Assembly (NCBI GenBank): GCA_001949185.1
Contig: BDGG01000009.1
Coordinates: forward strand, 1,361,347-1,425,346
From: Ramazzottius varieornatus
Lineage: Eukaryota > Tardigrada > Eutardigrada > Parachela > Ramazzottiidae
Length of the DNA: 64,000 nucleotides
Direction of reading: 5' to 3'
The translations under genes were made by a program, and so were the position numbers. This document shows positions 1-12,500 of this stretch, one piece after another. The notes beneath the pieces were generated by a model that worked only from the letters and a program-made list of their open reading frames with translations, was not told where the DNA came from and did no database searches. Positions within the stretch are counted from its first letter, which is position 1. Each line of letters begins with the position of its first letter.

Positions 1-3000
1 AAAAGTCTTTTCTGTTGTGCTATGGACGGTCCCGTTTTCTTTCCTGACTGTGAGTGGCGGCACCAAGAAGCCTCAACTGGGTTGAGGCTTCTGCACACTA
101 CAAGAAATTACGCTTGGCAGGCAGGAAATTCATCATTCATCATGTTGCTGTTTTGGATTTCTGGTACACGTGTTTAATTATGCAATATACTGTAATGTGT
201 TTATACATGGCGAAGGCTGAAGGTCAGCGCGACGCCGTCTTTTATCTCAACCTGAGAAGCTATATATCGGTTGGAGTGACGAGCTGTCATGCACCATGCT
301 TTGCCATCTGACAACTGTAGTGTTGAGTTGAAGATATTGCATCTTTGCGACGCATCAACTGAAGGTATGTTTTGTTGTTGCAGCTGTGCAACTCTGCCAT
401 ATTCTCCGATAAGGCCAAGAGGCAAGCTGGGGACGAACAAGCTGGAATGAACGGACCTTAAGGAAGCTCATCCTCTCAAAGGTAAGCGCTCTCCCTGACA
501 GCCACAGCAGCCCCACAGTCTCGAGGGAAGAAGCCTGGCATTTGGGAGATATTTCTGATTAGGCGTCTTGTCCAAAATGGGAAGCTGATGTCTTGGTTAA
601 ATCAAAGGCTAGATGTACTTGTCGTCCGGTGTATGATAGAACAATTGATTATCAGGATAACATTGTACGGTAAATGGATCCATCGACGACAATCATAGTT
701 TTGTGGTGAGGAACTTGACCCTGCACAATAGACTTGTCGCTGTCGAATTGAAGGCTACAACGTGACAGCCTTGTTGAGAAGAGTGTCAATTATGATAATG
801 GCACACTGAAGGATAATATGCCGATCAGCCACTGCTGTACGAGTAGTAGCACCTCGCCACCATCAAGGTCGCCGCGGATGGCGCTTGTTGTTCTGATATA
901 TCGTCAGATATTCAAGCTGGAAAATTCTAGTGTGCCTTGTCAAGCTCTATGAAATTTAAAGCTGTGAAAGGGTTGTTTGCTCGCTGTGTTTACTCTGACA
1001 TTGAGCCTGGTTTGCCACAAGAGCCATCTTGCAAACAACGATCTGCCTTCGGACTTGCTTGCTGAGATGACTCTTGGGAAGTAGGCGTCAGCTTTTGTCA
1101 TGGTCCCACCAGGTCCCCTTGCAAGCTTTCAAACCTAGTGTGCAACGGGCTTGGATGAGTTGAAGGAGATTCAATGATGGTGACTGCAGATGAGGGATAC
1201 ATGTGGAAAATATGATGCGGAGACCATGATTTGCTTCGAGCCGGACAATGGCAGTATGATCATCAAGGTCGAGGTGGTTAAGAGGGTCCTGATATGGACA
1301 GATATCAATGGTAGGGAGGAGCGATGGACTGAAGGTTCGAGTTACGAGGAGCCAGAGGACGACATGTCTTCACATCGATCTCGGGTGTCGGGGGGGGGGG
1401 GGNNNNNNNNNNNNNNNNNNNNNNNNNNNNNNNNNNNNNNNNNNNNNNNNNNNNNNNNNNNNNNNNNNNNNNNNNNNNNNNNNNNNNNNNNNNNNNNNNN
1501 NNNNNNNNNNNNNNNNNNNNNNNNNNNNNNNNNNNNNNNNNNNNNNNNNNNNNNNNNNNNNNNNNNNNNNNNNNNNNNNNNNNNNNNNNNNNNNNNNNNN
1601 NNNNNNNNNNNNNNNNNNNNNNNNNNNNNNNNNNNNNNNNNNNNNNNNNNNNNNNNNNNNNNNNNNNNNNNNNNNNNNNNNNNNNNNNNNNNNNNNNNNN
1701 NNNNNNNNNNNNNNNNNNNNNNNNNNNNNNNNNNNNNNNNNNNNNNNNNNNNNNNNNNNNNNNNNNGTTTGGGGGGGGGGGGGGGTGATTTGATGAATTA
1801 AGTTGAGGCTTCTTTGCTGATGGACAAAGTGGCTTAATTGAGGTACGGTGAGGCGGGAGGATGGGTTCTTTCTTTCTCCGCCTGGCACTGCAGTGAAAGG
1901 TCTAGTCTGTAAAACTGTCAACTGAGTGATGTGCGGCAAGCCACTTCATTTTTGTCTGGCTGACGAAGTAGGCGAGTCGATCATGCAGGTGACTCTTAGG
2001 TCGATCGACGTCTCAACGAGCTGTGGTCACGTTCGGCTTGGCTGGCGCCATTGTTGCGCCCTGCGCTCAACATCTTTCCGGCCGACTAGTTGCAGAGTAG
2101 GAATATGATCATAGACTGGGGCACTTTACCGTACCTGGGGCTACAGTTGTGTTATGGCATATTATACTTGGACGGGTCGAGCGGGCTCTTTAGGTGCGCC
2201 ATACACTGTGATTATACGTCCATTAACTGGTCCAGCCAACGGATATATTCCTTCTGTGTGTGTGCTGAACAGATAATCACTTTTCTTTGATGTACTTTCC
2301 ATCGAATTATAGCCCAGAGGATCAGCGCGGTCTCATGTCTTGCTGTGGGGTGATGGGCATCTTTCAAGCATATCGCTGAGTGGATTCATTACGCTTCGAC
2401 ATTGTTTTCATTGGACATAGATATAATGACGCTAACAGGTAACGGCAAGCCAACCGAGCTGTGATCGACGGTTGTCTGTCTCCCAGGAAATTTGAACTAT
2501 CTTCTTGGCAAGTCAGTCTAGTGTTTTTCGGGAGAACGAGGCGAAAGATTGAGTGCGGCGGTATGAAGAGGCTTGAGCCTATACTGTATATTATGCAGAC
2601 AATTTCATTTTGATGTTGTCCTTGTCGAGTGGCTGGTGCCGTTAGTGTTTAGTCTAGGGATCAATTTGAATGAGCAAAAGATTGCTACATAAACACCGGC
2701 TGACGAGGCGTGACAGGTCCCTTGGAATTCTCTCGGCGGAACCGGAACCGGTACATGGTACAATGTGGTGGAGTGGCAAGTTTGATATGCTATGAAGCCG
2801 TGTTGGAAATATGTGAAGTTGTTATTGTGGCTGACGCTGTGTGAATGCATTTTGCTTCTCTTATCTGGCTTTGCACGGTCATAACTGCTCTTGACCATCT
2901 ACGGTACTCTAGATGGTTTGGAGCAGACTTGACCGAAGCCAACGTCTGACCTCCAAGACATGCTTTCTATCGCTCCTCTCTGCTCGTTCAAATTGAAAAC

Positions 3001-3519
3001 TGCTCGGCTACATCAGCTCGTCTTCGGTCGAGCTTCAAAAGATGGTCCATGTATCGTCTTTCAGCTTGTTTTTCCATCGTCTTTGTACGCTGCCTCGTTC
3101 GACTGTGTCAGATGATAACCGCCACAAGTATAAAATATTCGTCTTTTCCAATCTGCTAGGCTCATTTCTTACGGCTATAATGACTGAAAAATGAATAGTG
3201 AGAGATTTGTTCGCAGCGTTTGCAGTTAAACATTGCATGTTAGTGGCTAGTATTTTTGGCCTCCGGTGCATATTGAAATTTGTGTTTTTTTCTTTGCAGT
3301 GAGTAGATTATTATTTGGTCAACAGGTGAAAAAGTCGGTTGAACTTTGTGAAGGTCGCTTTGAGAATGTGTCCGTGCGCCTATTGGCTCGAGGGGTGAAA
3401 AAGCGAGTGGCCGAATGTTTTATTGCTTAGTTATCCGTAGGTGAAGTTGGCTAGACGTGCTACTTCTTTTTCTCGATGGTGGTGATGACATTGTACTGGT
3501 ATGTTATGGTCTTTTGCAG
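1..3519. other. Region with no recognisable gene; possible 5' UTR intron of SPECC1L
   Basis: I see no protein-coding family in this stretch on either strand; open frames are short and lack splice-supported extensions. A strong splice donor (AAAG followed by GTAAGC) ends at 481, and a good acceptor (cttttgcag) ends at 3519, only 51 bases before the SPECC1L start codon. One reading is that 482-3519 is a roughly 3 kb intron in the 5' untranslated region of that gene. This is inference only; transcript data would decide. An assembly gap lies inside it. Confidence 0.35.
1403..1766. other. Assembly gap (364 Ns) flanked by G homopolymers
   Basis: A run of 364 undetermined bases is bordered by a 13-base G run on the left (1390-1402) and a 15-base G run on the right (1771-1785). 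Such borders are typical of sequencing dropout at poly-G or of mis-joined contigs, so continuity across this point is not assured. Open frames crossing it are artefacts. Confidence 0.95.
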
Positions 3520-3570
3520 ATTACCCCGTCTTGCTGATTGTCAAACTGTTTGGCACCTGGCGGCGTCGTC

Positions 3571-6500
3571 ATGAAATCAAGCAGAACAAAAGTGGCCGCT
3601 GCAACATCGTCAAAGAGTGAGACGATCCTACGGAACCCCGTCAGCGCTAGCAGCAGCAGCACAAGCTTGGCTGCACTGCGGGCTTTACGAGCCGGCAACT
3701 GCACCACACTACCGGCCCGAGGTCCCTCGGTAAAAAGTAGCGAAACGACGGGTAGCATCAAGACAACGAAGCGAACTGTCGAGGGTAAATCCATCAAGAA
3801 GCACTTTCTCAGCAAGAGCTCTGATAGCTTGTCGGCCCTCAGTAATCTGGCCCACAAGAAGGCCAAAAGCCAGACTGTGGCCGTCCTCGTCTCTCCTTCG
3901 CCGCAGTCGCAGTCGCGGGGTATTCGTCATCCTGTCGCCACTGTCAGGAAAGATAAGGAAGGCAGTCTTATCGGTGGCACTGTGCTGACTTGTTCCGCTT
4001 CGTGCAGCCATGGCCTCACCGAGCAGGCTAATAGCTCGCAAGAAATGCGCCGATCTGTCAGTAGTAATTGCCTCGATGGTCCCAGCAGTGTAGCCAGGGC
4101 TGGGGCTGCTGGAACAGATCGGCGGCTGTCCATTACTGCCCATAGCCAACTTGTCGAGGAGATGATGCCCTCCATTTCCTTGCTGGCTTCACACTTGACG
4201 CCCTCGCAGCCCGGCGTTACGCTGGTCTCGGCTGGGACACAGACCGACGACGCCAGAAAGGCCCAAGCTCAGACGGTATGCGCAACGGACAGTATGACGG
4301 CCCATCAGCTTGGCGAGATGGAGTTTGAGAGTTTGTTGGCGGAACACTCGCAAATGTCCCAGCAGTTGTCGGACTTGTGCAAAGTCGAGCACAGCCATGG
4401 CGGCACTGGACATCAGAGCTCGGCGGACTACCTAAGTAGCATGGACGGGGAGGGCATGTCGGAAACGGACGCTGGCGGTGCCCTGGCCAAGTCCAATCAG
4501 TCCATCAACGACTGGGACGCCCAAAGTAACATTAGCCTCTGCAGCGAACCCTCACTGGCCGGCCTACAGGTACGTCAAAGACATGTGTGCACAGTGTACG
4601 ACAAAATTGACCGTTCAAAATGGGCGTAACACTGCAGCTAGAGCTTATGTACAACTCAGCCAATGAGAATTATATTTTGCTGCATGCGCAAATTTCATTG
4701 GCTTTATCCATCTGGCTCCATCCAACACCCATTTTTAACGGTTTATTTTGTCGTACACTATACTCGTCATATTTTGCCTCATATCTGTCCTCTTCATCTG
4801 TCCCTAAACTTTGAAGAAATTGCAAAACATCTTGGAAAAGTCCTGACTGAAAGTCATGTGAAGGCGGAACTCAGAGCGGAAGGGAGACGTGGATTTGAAG
4901 GTGGTTTGTTTGCAGGATCGGATTCAGCAGATGGAAGAGAATCACCATTCGACGCACGAAGAACTGCAAGCCACGCTGCAAGAGCTGTCGGAGATGAGTG
5001 ACTTGGTGGTGGCTTACAAGAAGGAGAACGACGTGCTGACACAGGAGAAGGAGCTGCTGGCGGAGAAGGTGCACGTCTACCAGACACAAGCAGACTCGTT
5101 GAAGAAAATCATTTACCGCCAGTCGGCCGGCGACGAGAATTCCTCGCCGGAAGAAGGCAGCAGTCAGAAGGAGAAGACGCTGGTCGATCTGATGAAGGGG
5201 CTGCAAGAAGAGAAGGAGGAACTGCAGAGCCACTTGGATGGGGCGCTAGAGATTAATAGTAAGCTGACGGCGGCGCTCGAAGATACTCAGAATAAACTGC
5301 ACAATTTGGACCAATGGTGTGATCAAGTGGAGACGGACAAGAAGCAGGCCGAACGAGATGTGACAAGCGCTCGAGAAGCCGCAAAGAGACTGGAAGCGGA
5401 AGTGGCTCGCTATGCCTCACAATTGGACAGCGAAAAGTATAAAGTGGCACAGTTGGAAGCAGTGGCCAAGGTAAGCACAACTGGAGCGACTTCTGACAAG
5501 CGCCGTGGCGGACAGAAGGTCTTGTCCGTCATGCACATATATACAACTGGCTGCCGTTCACTACGGGCTGCATGTAGGTAGGCTTTTGCCGTTGCGTCCT
5601 CTGGTTTTTATATGCTTCTTTTTGCTTGCGTTAGACCACGTCGAAAGCCGAACTGGAAGATCTTCTCGACCACGTTCGCCAGGAGAAGAACCGTTTGGAT
5701 GAAGAGCTGGCCAAGGCCAAGGACTGTATCAACTCGCTGGAACGCGACTTGGCGGCAGTACAAGCCAGTCTGAAAGCCAGCGAAGACAAGAAAGCCGCTC
5801 TGGAAGTCAGTCTGGCCACCAACGCTCAAGAATTTGCTCAAAGATTACACGTCAAGGAAAGTCAGTCGGGAGTTCTGCAAGAAGAAATTTGCCGCCTCAA
5901 GAAGGAACTTGACGATCTGGAGCTGAACGGCCACACCAAGGACCAGCAAGCCAAACAAGTGTCCGAGCATTATGAAAGCCTTAAAGAGCAGGTAAAACTG
6001 GGGTGAAATGTGACTCGGAAGTGAGACAGTGGAACATTGGCAAGCTCAAGACGCAATTTGACGACTCATGTTGTTTATGGCCCACCAGAATAGAAACCAT
6101 GGCTTTAAGTCATTAACGTTGCGCAAGATGTATCATGGTTTCTATTTGAAGTTGTTGGGTGCTAGTTTTCGCCCCCTTTCTTATTTTACACGAAATGTGT
6201 TGTTGTTTGCAGTATTTGCAAGAGCAGAAGCAGTGGAGATTCTTTCAAGATGACCTGCTGACAGCGGTGCGAGTGGCCAACGATTTCCGCACCGAGTGTG
6301 AGCTGCGAACCAAGAGCACGCTGGAGGAGAATCAGCTGTTGAAGCGGAAAAATGACGACTTGACAGTTGAATTGGAGCGGTTGAAGGCGAAGAAGGCTGC
6401 GTCGCCGCCCAAGCCGCTCTTGACCATCGACAGTGAGAGCCGGCCACGCCTTGATCCACTACCCCTCCTTCGTTCACCAGCCGAGCGAGAAGCTCTAACG

Positions 6501-7935
6501 CCCAAAACGCCCCGCACACCCAACCAACAAGTCTCGGTCCGCAGCATCATCCAGAACCTGGAGAGTAATGGACAACCCCGACAACCCTACCGGCCGGTAA
6601 CTTGAGACGTGAACTGCATTTAGAATAATATTTAAAATTGATCGGAATTCCGTCTTGAAAAAGATGACAGCATTGAGCTTCGAACTTGATCATTTTCAAG
6701 AGTTAGTACTGTAGACGGAGCGGAGTATGGCCTGAACAGCTTGATGACTGTTACAGCAGGCCTCGTCGCCCGTCAACAAGTCCAGCGGCATCCGCCGACG
6801 AGACGACAACATTGTCCGTTCGGAAAGCAACTCGTCGCTGGATTCGGCCGACCATCGCCTGCTGGACTTTGCAGACAAGTACGTCGACGACGAGCCCAGC
6901 ATGCCTGGTGACGGGCTAAAGCCCATCCTCAGCACCAAGAGCCAACGCAACAGTCTGACGGGAGAGCGCAGCGAACGAAAGGATGTCCACGATGCTCTGG
7001 GCAGTCTGACCAAGGGCAAAGGCTCAAAGCGTAATGCACTGCTCAAGTTTTGCCAGGACAAGACCATCGGTTACTCGGTAAGCGGCCAATTCTAACCTTT
7101 ATGAACAACACCATCGCCCAGCTTTCAGATGTATAACAGATTAACAGTGCAAGGAGTCCGCTCAGGTGTCAAGTACTGTCTGTCTGCCTGCGACGCTTCC
7201 ATCGGACTGAATTGCATGCTTGTTGATTATTTTAGCATCTTGTGTGATAGTTTTGTCATGATGATGTGATAATGATGAATGATTAGCCGTCGTGCATGCT
7301 GATTTCTTCTGTGAAGTGATAGGTGATGTGCTTGTATTGTAAGCCTTGTTCTTTTGCCGCCCAAGGATCTTGCTTTGAAATAAAATTGAATCGTGTCTTG
7401 ACAAGTCGAGGTTCAGGCGAAACAGGTACTACTGTACTGTGCATAGTATAGGTAGCTCTTGGTGCCTCCGCTGATACTTGCCGAACTTTGAGTGTTGTTT
7501 CCGGACGAGTGGTCTTGCTGTTCGGATAACCGGTGAGAAGTGGCGGCTCTGTTGGTGTAATCTGACGTCTGTTCTTCATTGTAGAAAATCGACATCACCA
7601 ACTTTTCTTCAAGCTGGAATGACGGTCTGGCCTTTTGTGCCTTGCTCCATTCCTATCTTCCTGATCGAATACCATATCAGGAACTGGACAGTAAAGATAA
7701 AGTATACTACCATTATGGTCAACCATTCTGTATGGTTCTGTGCTTCGAGTTCGACTTTTTTCTAATATGGTTTCATAAGCAGAGACGGAACTTCACACTG
7801 GCTTTCGAAGCGGCAAAAAGTGTTGGGATTCCACAGACGCTGAACATCAGCGACCTCCTGTCAGATGACCGACCCAATTGGCGCGACGTTATGGACTATG
7901 TCATCTCCATTTACCAGCATTTTGAGCTAACATAA
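3571..7935 (+). CDS. SPECC1L: Cytospin / SPECC1L-like actin-microtubule crosslinker
   Basis: Seven coding exons: 3571-4569, 4916-5470, 5635-5991, 6213-6596, 6760-7077, 7585-7701, 7783-7935; every intron is phase 0 and the product is 960 residues (human SPECC1L is about 1117). Residues 1-333 are a Ser/Thr-rich basic head, beginning MKSSRTK like the family's MKKxSR start. Residues about 334-690 form long coiled coils (for example [18 protein letters not shown]), then a low-complexity linker. The last 110 or so residues are a single calponin-homology domain ([43 protein letters not shown]), which defines cytospins. The family binds actin and microtubules and acts in adhesion, cytokinesis and tissue fusion. 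A cttttgcag acceptor just upstream suggests a 5' UTR intron. Intron 1 carries a short inverted-repeat element. Assignment is secure; SPECC1 versus SPECC1L cannot be separated here. Confidence 0.92.
4592..4760. mobile_element. Hairpin-forming inverted-repeat element (MITE), copy 1
   Basis: About 168 bp inside SPECC1L intron 1. The left end (AGTGTACGACAAAAT, then CGTTCAAAATGGGCGT) is the reverse complement of the right end (ACACCCATTTTTAACG, then ATTTTGTCGTACACT) with few mismatches, giving terminal inverted repeats of about 35 bp. The middle is also self-complementary: GCCAATGAGAATT pairs with AATTTCATTGGC. A second copy, colinear and by eye 80-90 % alike, lies at 31964-32127. Ends of the CAGT..ACTG kind near TA dinucleotides hint at a Tc1/mariner relative, but no clean target duplication is visible. 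It starts 22 bases after the splice donor. Confidence 0.8.
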
Positions 7936-9591
7936 AGTAGTACTTCTTGTTTGTTCACGCCCCAAGTTTGTTATCTCACCTTTTTGTTAGTTCTACACGA
8001 TCTCCAGTCTCCAACAGTTGAAAATCTCTCAGCGATAGACCAATGTTTTGTACTGCACAATGCATCGAGAAACGCTTCATAATCCCGCAGACCGTTTACT
8101 GTGCTCAAATGATGGTTTGTGGATGAACAAGGAAACGCGGTATTATTTCGGTGCATGTTCGCCTCGTTTGGATAGTAGTAAAAGTCGGCATTTGTCGTAC
8201 GAAACAGTGGAGCGAACGCAGCTCATGGAACTCAATTTCTGAAGAAGAAGTCGAGTTTTGTGACATATCACAGGTGAATTGAAGGTTCGTAGAGTGGTGA
8301 CCACTGCTCTCAAAAATAGGCAGAGGACACAAAGTCGATCCATTGAGTTTCCGTGTACATCACTTGCCTAAATGGACGATCCATTGCTTTTGCCAATCGA
8401 ATTGCCAAGATATGCTGACACTGTAATGAGACCAAAAAATACCGTACAAAGCTCAAGTCCGTCCAACGAGTCTCTTGGCGAAGCTTCACTTACCGTTGGC
8501 TCCTTCCGGGTTGTCAGGACTGCAAACGGGAAACCTGATGGTCATTGCCGTAATTTAAAAATGAAACATGGACCAGCGGCAGCGGACGACTGACGTCATA
8601 ACTGGGACCGAAAGCATTGATACGAACCTTTCTCTTCAAAGTCCGAGCAGTCACAGAAAGACAAGGCTTGGAAAACTGTATAGAACTTTTGTGTACTGGT
8701 CCTAACCTAAAAAACGGCAACAACAAAAGCAGTCGACGCCGCGCGTTTTCCTAGAAGACTTGCGAGCACTCACCAACCTGGTAAGCTTGCCTGTCATCGG
8801 ATGATGTGGTGAAGATGGAGAGTCGCTCGCGATCTACGCAGTCCAGTGCTAAAGCTGCCGAGGTCGGAAACAGGAAATTCAGCATTGACAGCTGCGCGTC
8901 TGTCACTAAAAGCTAAAATGGTCACTTCATGCGGCAGCAAATGTGAGCCACAGAGCAGACTTACGGTCTTTGGTCAGTGCGGCGGACCTTCTGATATCTT
9001 CCAGCAGTGCCAGAAACACTGCCTCAGTTTTTGAGGGATGTGATCCATGCATTTCGGGAACGGTGCTATCTTCCGTAGTCATTGCTCAGCGCTTTGGCAT
9101 TACATCGAGTCAGCCACAGAGAGATATCGCAAAACGCCAAAAGTTTAAGAAGACATGATATGTGCCCGAATAAATCATTCGGAATGACCCTGGTCCGTTT
9201 GTGACAAAAGACGCGAAAGGCTTTCCCGCTCATATAGAAATAAAATACCAGAAAACCGAGACTTCCGGTCGTCTCATTTTTCGCAATCCCTACACTTTCG
9301 ATCGGCGTATACATTGATTTTGGGGCATTTTGATTACCGACCCAGCTCTCAGGCCCGTTTCAATAAATCAATTTAGAGGTGGTGTGTGCGACCGAGACGA
9401 AGCCCGTTCTTCGATCATCGATCAGATGTTTTGATTTTTGCACTTTACCAATTATCATTCTTCATGTGGATTGTGGAATTTCCCATTTTCGTGCAACTAG
9501 GTTAGGAGTTGGAACACATCAGCGACAACTTCGATAGCTTGACTGCTGGAGGTGATACAGTGCGCGGGAAGGAGGAAGCGAGGTCGAAGCC
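7936..9591. other. Intergenic region between SPECC1L and PI4KA
   Basis: It holds the 3' flank of SPECC1L and the 5' flank of PI4KA, both on the plus strand. I find no convincing open frame, tRNA-like fold, tandem repeat or strong polyadenylation signal. Short frames here show no family resemblance. Confidence 0.5.
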
Positions 9592-12500
9592 ATGATCCGC
9601 TCGGAAGGATCGGGATCAGTCTATTTGGAGTCGTCACTACGGCTGGCGCGATGTCTGGCTGCCACTCCCAATTGCCCCAAGAGAAAGGTAAGCAGCTGGC
9701 CGGACCGTGCGCACCTGTAAAGTGTGTTAGAGTGACGTGGCATGTTTCCTTCTAGCTCAAGACAATATTCCAGTGCTGTCCGAAGCTGCCATCAGACGAC
9801 AAGGTTCGCCTGAACGTCGCCGGACACGATGTGGCCATCACCAAGATCAACGCTATCAACGAGAAGAACGACGAGATCGTCTTGACTGGTCAACATCAAG
9901 TCAACGTGATTGCTGTTGGCGTCTTTCTTCTAGACTCTGGACTTCAGGTTAGTGCCGGTCGAGCTGAAATATACTTCCCTGCACTGATCACTGAAGAGCT
10001 TGGCCATTTGCAGCACGAAGAGAATCTGGTCAAGTACCTCCTTCGCCTTCTCAGCAAGCTTCCCGATGTCACCTACTCGGACGACTACCAGTTCACGGAG
10101 AACGACCGTAGGTTTGCCCGCGCTGTGGCAGGGGAAAAGTGCAGTTACGCAGTGGCAAATAAGCCATCTTTCCTCTTAGGGTTGCCTGTCAGTGAGCGCT
10201 TCGCCTTCTGTCTCAACACCATCCTCAGTGACATTTCGCCGCGAAGCGTCGCTTTCGGCGAAGACATCATCGGACGGCAGATTGATGTCCTGGAAGATCT
10301 GACCCACAAAGTGACCAAGCTTTGTAAGGACGACGACTTGGGCAAAGAGAAACTGTGTAAGCTTGCCGTGCCCTTCTGTTGTATTCATTACAAATAGCGT
10401 GGAAAGTTGTGGTGTGCATTGACCATCGTATCTCTGCTTAGCCAGTTTGTGCTACGACTTGGTGCCGACCTTGCTGGGTCTTGTGCGTTCTTTCGGGCGG
10501 TTCTCCAAGAACAACATTCCCTTTATCAGTTCGCTCTTTGCCGACGAGGCTTTTGCTCGACGTAAAGGGCTGACCAACGATCCGGCGGCGCTACCGCTGG
10601 TCCCTCGCACCCTGTCTCGTAGTGCATCAATCAACGGCGCCCCTAATGCCAAGGGCGATGGACGGACGGTCGACATTGCCGCCAACCCCTTCACCAACTT
10701 CCCCTTCTTCCGACGGCAGTCCACCGCCCCTGTACGCCAGGACAACCACCACTTCCAAGAGGCCAGTTCGGTGGAAGACCTCCGCCTTTACCTCTTCTCT
10801 CGAACTGGAGCCTGCTTTGAAAATGTCGACAAATTCGGTAATAGTGCCGACGAGCTAATTACAAAAGGCGTCACTTTATCCGCCTAACCGAACTGTCACA
10901 GCTTGAAAGTTCTTCATGTTGGTGTGCATACCATAGGTGAAGGTGGTCCTCAAGCGTTGCCCATGACGGTGTCGAAGAAGCGGCTGGAAGATGTCTTCAA
11001 AGTGACGAGGCAGCTAATGGACGACAAGTTTTTGGAGCTGCTGGACCAAAAGTGTCACGATGTCTATCTGAGCAGTCCGCCGTCGACAGCCTACCCCTAT
11101 CGCACCTTCAGTGAGACGATACGCTTCGTGCTGGCCTCCATGTGGCGTCAGCTTTGCTACGACGAGCAGGTGCAGAAAGGCTCCCGGCTGGCCAAGGAGC
11201 TCAAGTCCTTCTTCGAGGAGCTATACAAAAAGTTGCAGAGCATCTCTCAACGTCAGCCACCCAAAGGAGACGACACGCTGACACGCGGCGGGGTAAGAGC
11301 AACTGCCTTCCGATTCTTTGGCATCGGCAAGATAGTTGGCTGACCTCGGTCTTTGTTTCAGATCAAGCCGGTCCATGCTTACCGGCAAATGATGTACTGC
11401 GTGGCCGTCTGTGTGGACATTATGGTCTGGTGCGCCGCCACCTCCAACGAAGCCGAGCCCATCATCACCCAGCTGGGCAACAAGATCAAGCCCACCGTTC
11501 GCAGCAAGACCGGTGTCGTCTCCCAATGCCCAGTTTTCATCTCCTGTCTGGAGGTAAGATGGCCGCGTCTGCTCCTTTTTTCACACCCGCCACGCGTCAT
11601 CACCTCTGCTCCACTAATTTAGGCTTTGGCATATTTGTCGAAATTATCACCGAGTATCGCCAACATGGCTCTGGGGCACCTACGCAGCTTCCTGATGGAG
11701 CCCGACTCGCTGCTGATTAAGCTGCAGCTGGGAGACAAGGACCCTACACAGGGCGCTCGTTCCATGGCCACAGCCACACCGCAAATCGTCACCAACGGCC
11801 AGAATGACACGCTGGGTCGAGGTCGGTTCGCCCACATTATGACGACAAATTGTTACAGAAGCTTGTCATGATATTTCTATTTTGTCAGACTGTGACCGAT
11901 CTGGTCCAGTGTTGGAGGCGCTGCGTGAATGTAGTATCGAGTGCATCGTCATTGCCCTGGGCATTGCCCAGCAAGAAGAGCAGGACGCCGTCCAAGCCTT
12001 GTTGGCCTTCATGAGCAGCAGCCTGTACCGGGTGGAGCATTCGGACCCGCGCTACCTAGCGGTGGCCACCAACCTGCTGTCGCTGCTGTCCCGCATTGCC
12101 ATCCGCTTCAAAGAGGTGCCCAAGACGGTCGAGTCGGTCTTTAACATCTGTCAGGATGTCTTTTGCAAGACGACCCACCAGGTTGATGTGGTCATTGTCG
12201 AGCAGTTGGCCAACATCATCGTCGGTGGCGTCTACGAGACCTACCCGCTAACGCTCTTCAACATCATCACGGTGGAGACCAGCTCAGCAGCCTATGGCCG
12301 AGCCGTCAGTAATGACAAGCCCGACTACCGACACGTGGCGCTAGCCGTCATTCGCGGCCTAAAGAGCATCGCCGAAGGCTTGCAGAACCCCGATGACTTG
12401 CTGGACTTTTTGAACAAGATGCTGGAGCTCTTTATCCAGCTGGGCCTGGAAAGCAAGAAAGCCAATGAAAAGAGCGCCGCTATGAAAGCATCCAGCAGTG

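Noticed and set aside
1190-1801. Long open frames spanning the N gap
   Set aside because: Most of their length is undetermined sequence and the flanks are poly-G; no domain or splice support.
4889-4915. In-frame extension of SPECC1L exon 2 upstream of 4916
   Set aside because: It is open by chance. Only the tttgtttgcag acceptor at 4915 is phase-compatible with exon 1, and a stop (TGA at 4859) closes the upstream frame.
7255-7310. Possible C/D-box snoRNA in a SPECC1L intron (ATGATGA and CTGA words)
   Set aside because: Boxes are too close together and no terminal stem is present.
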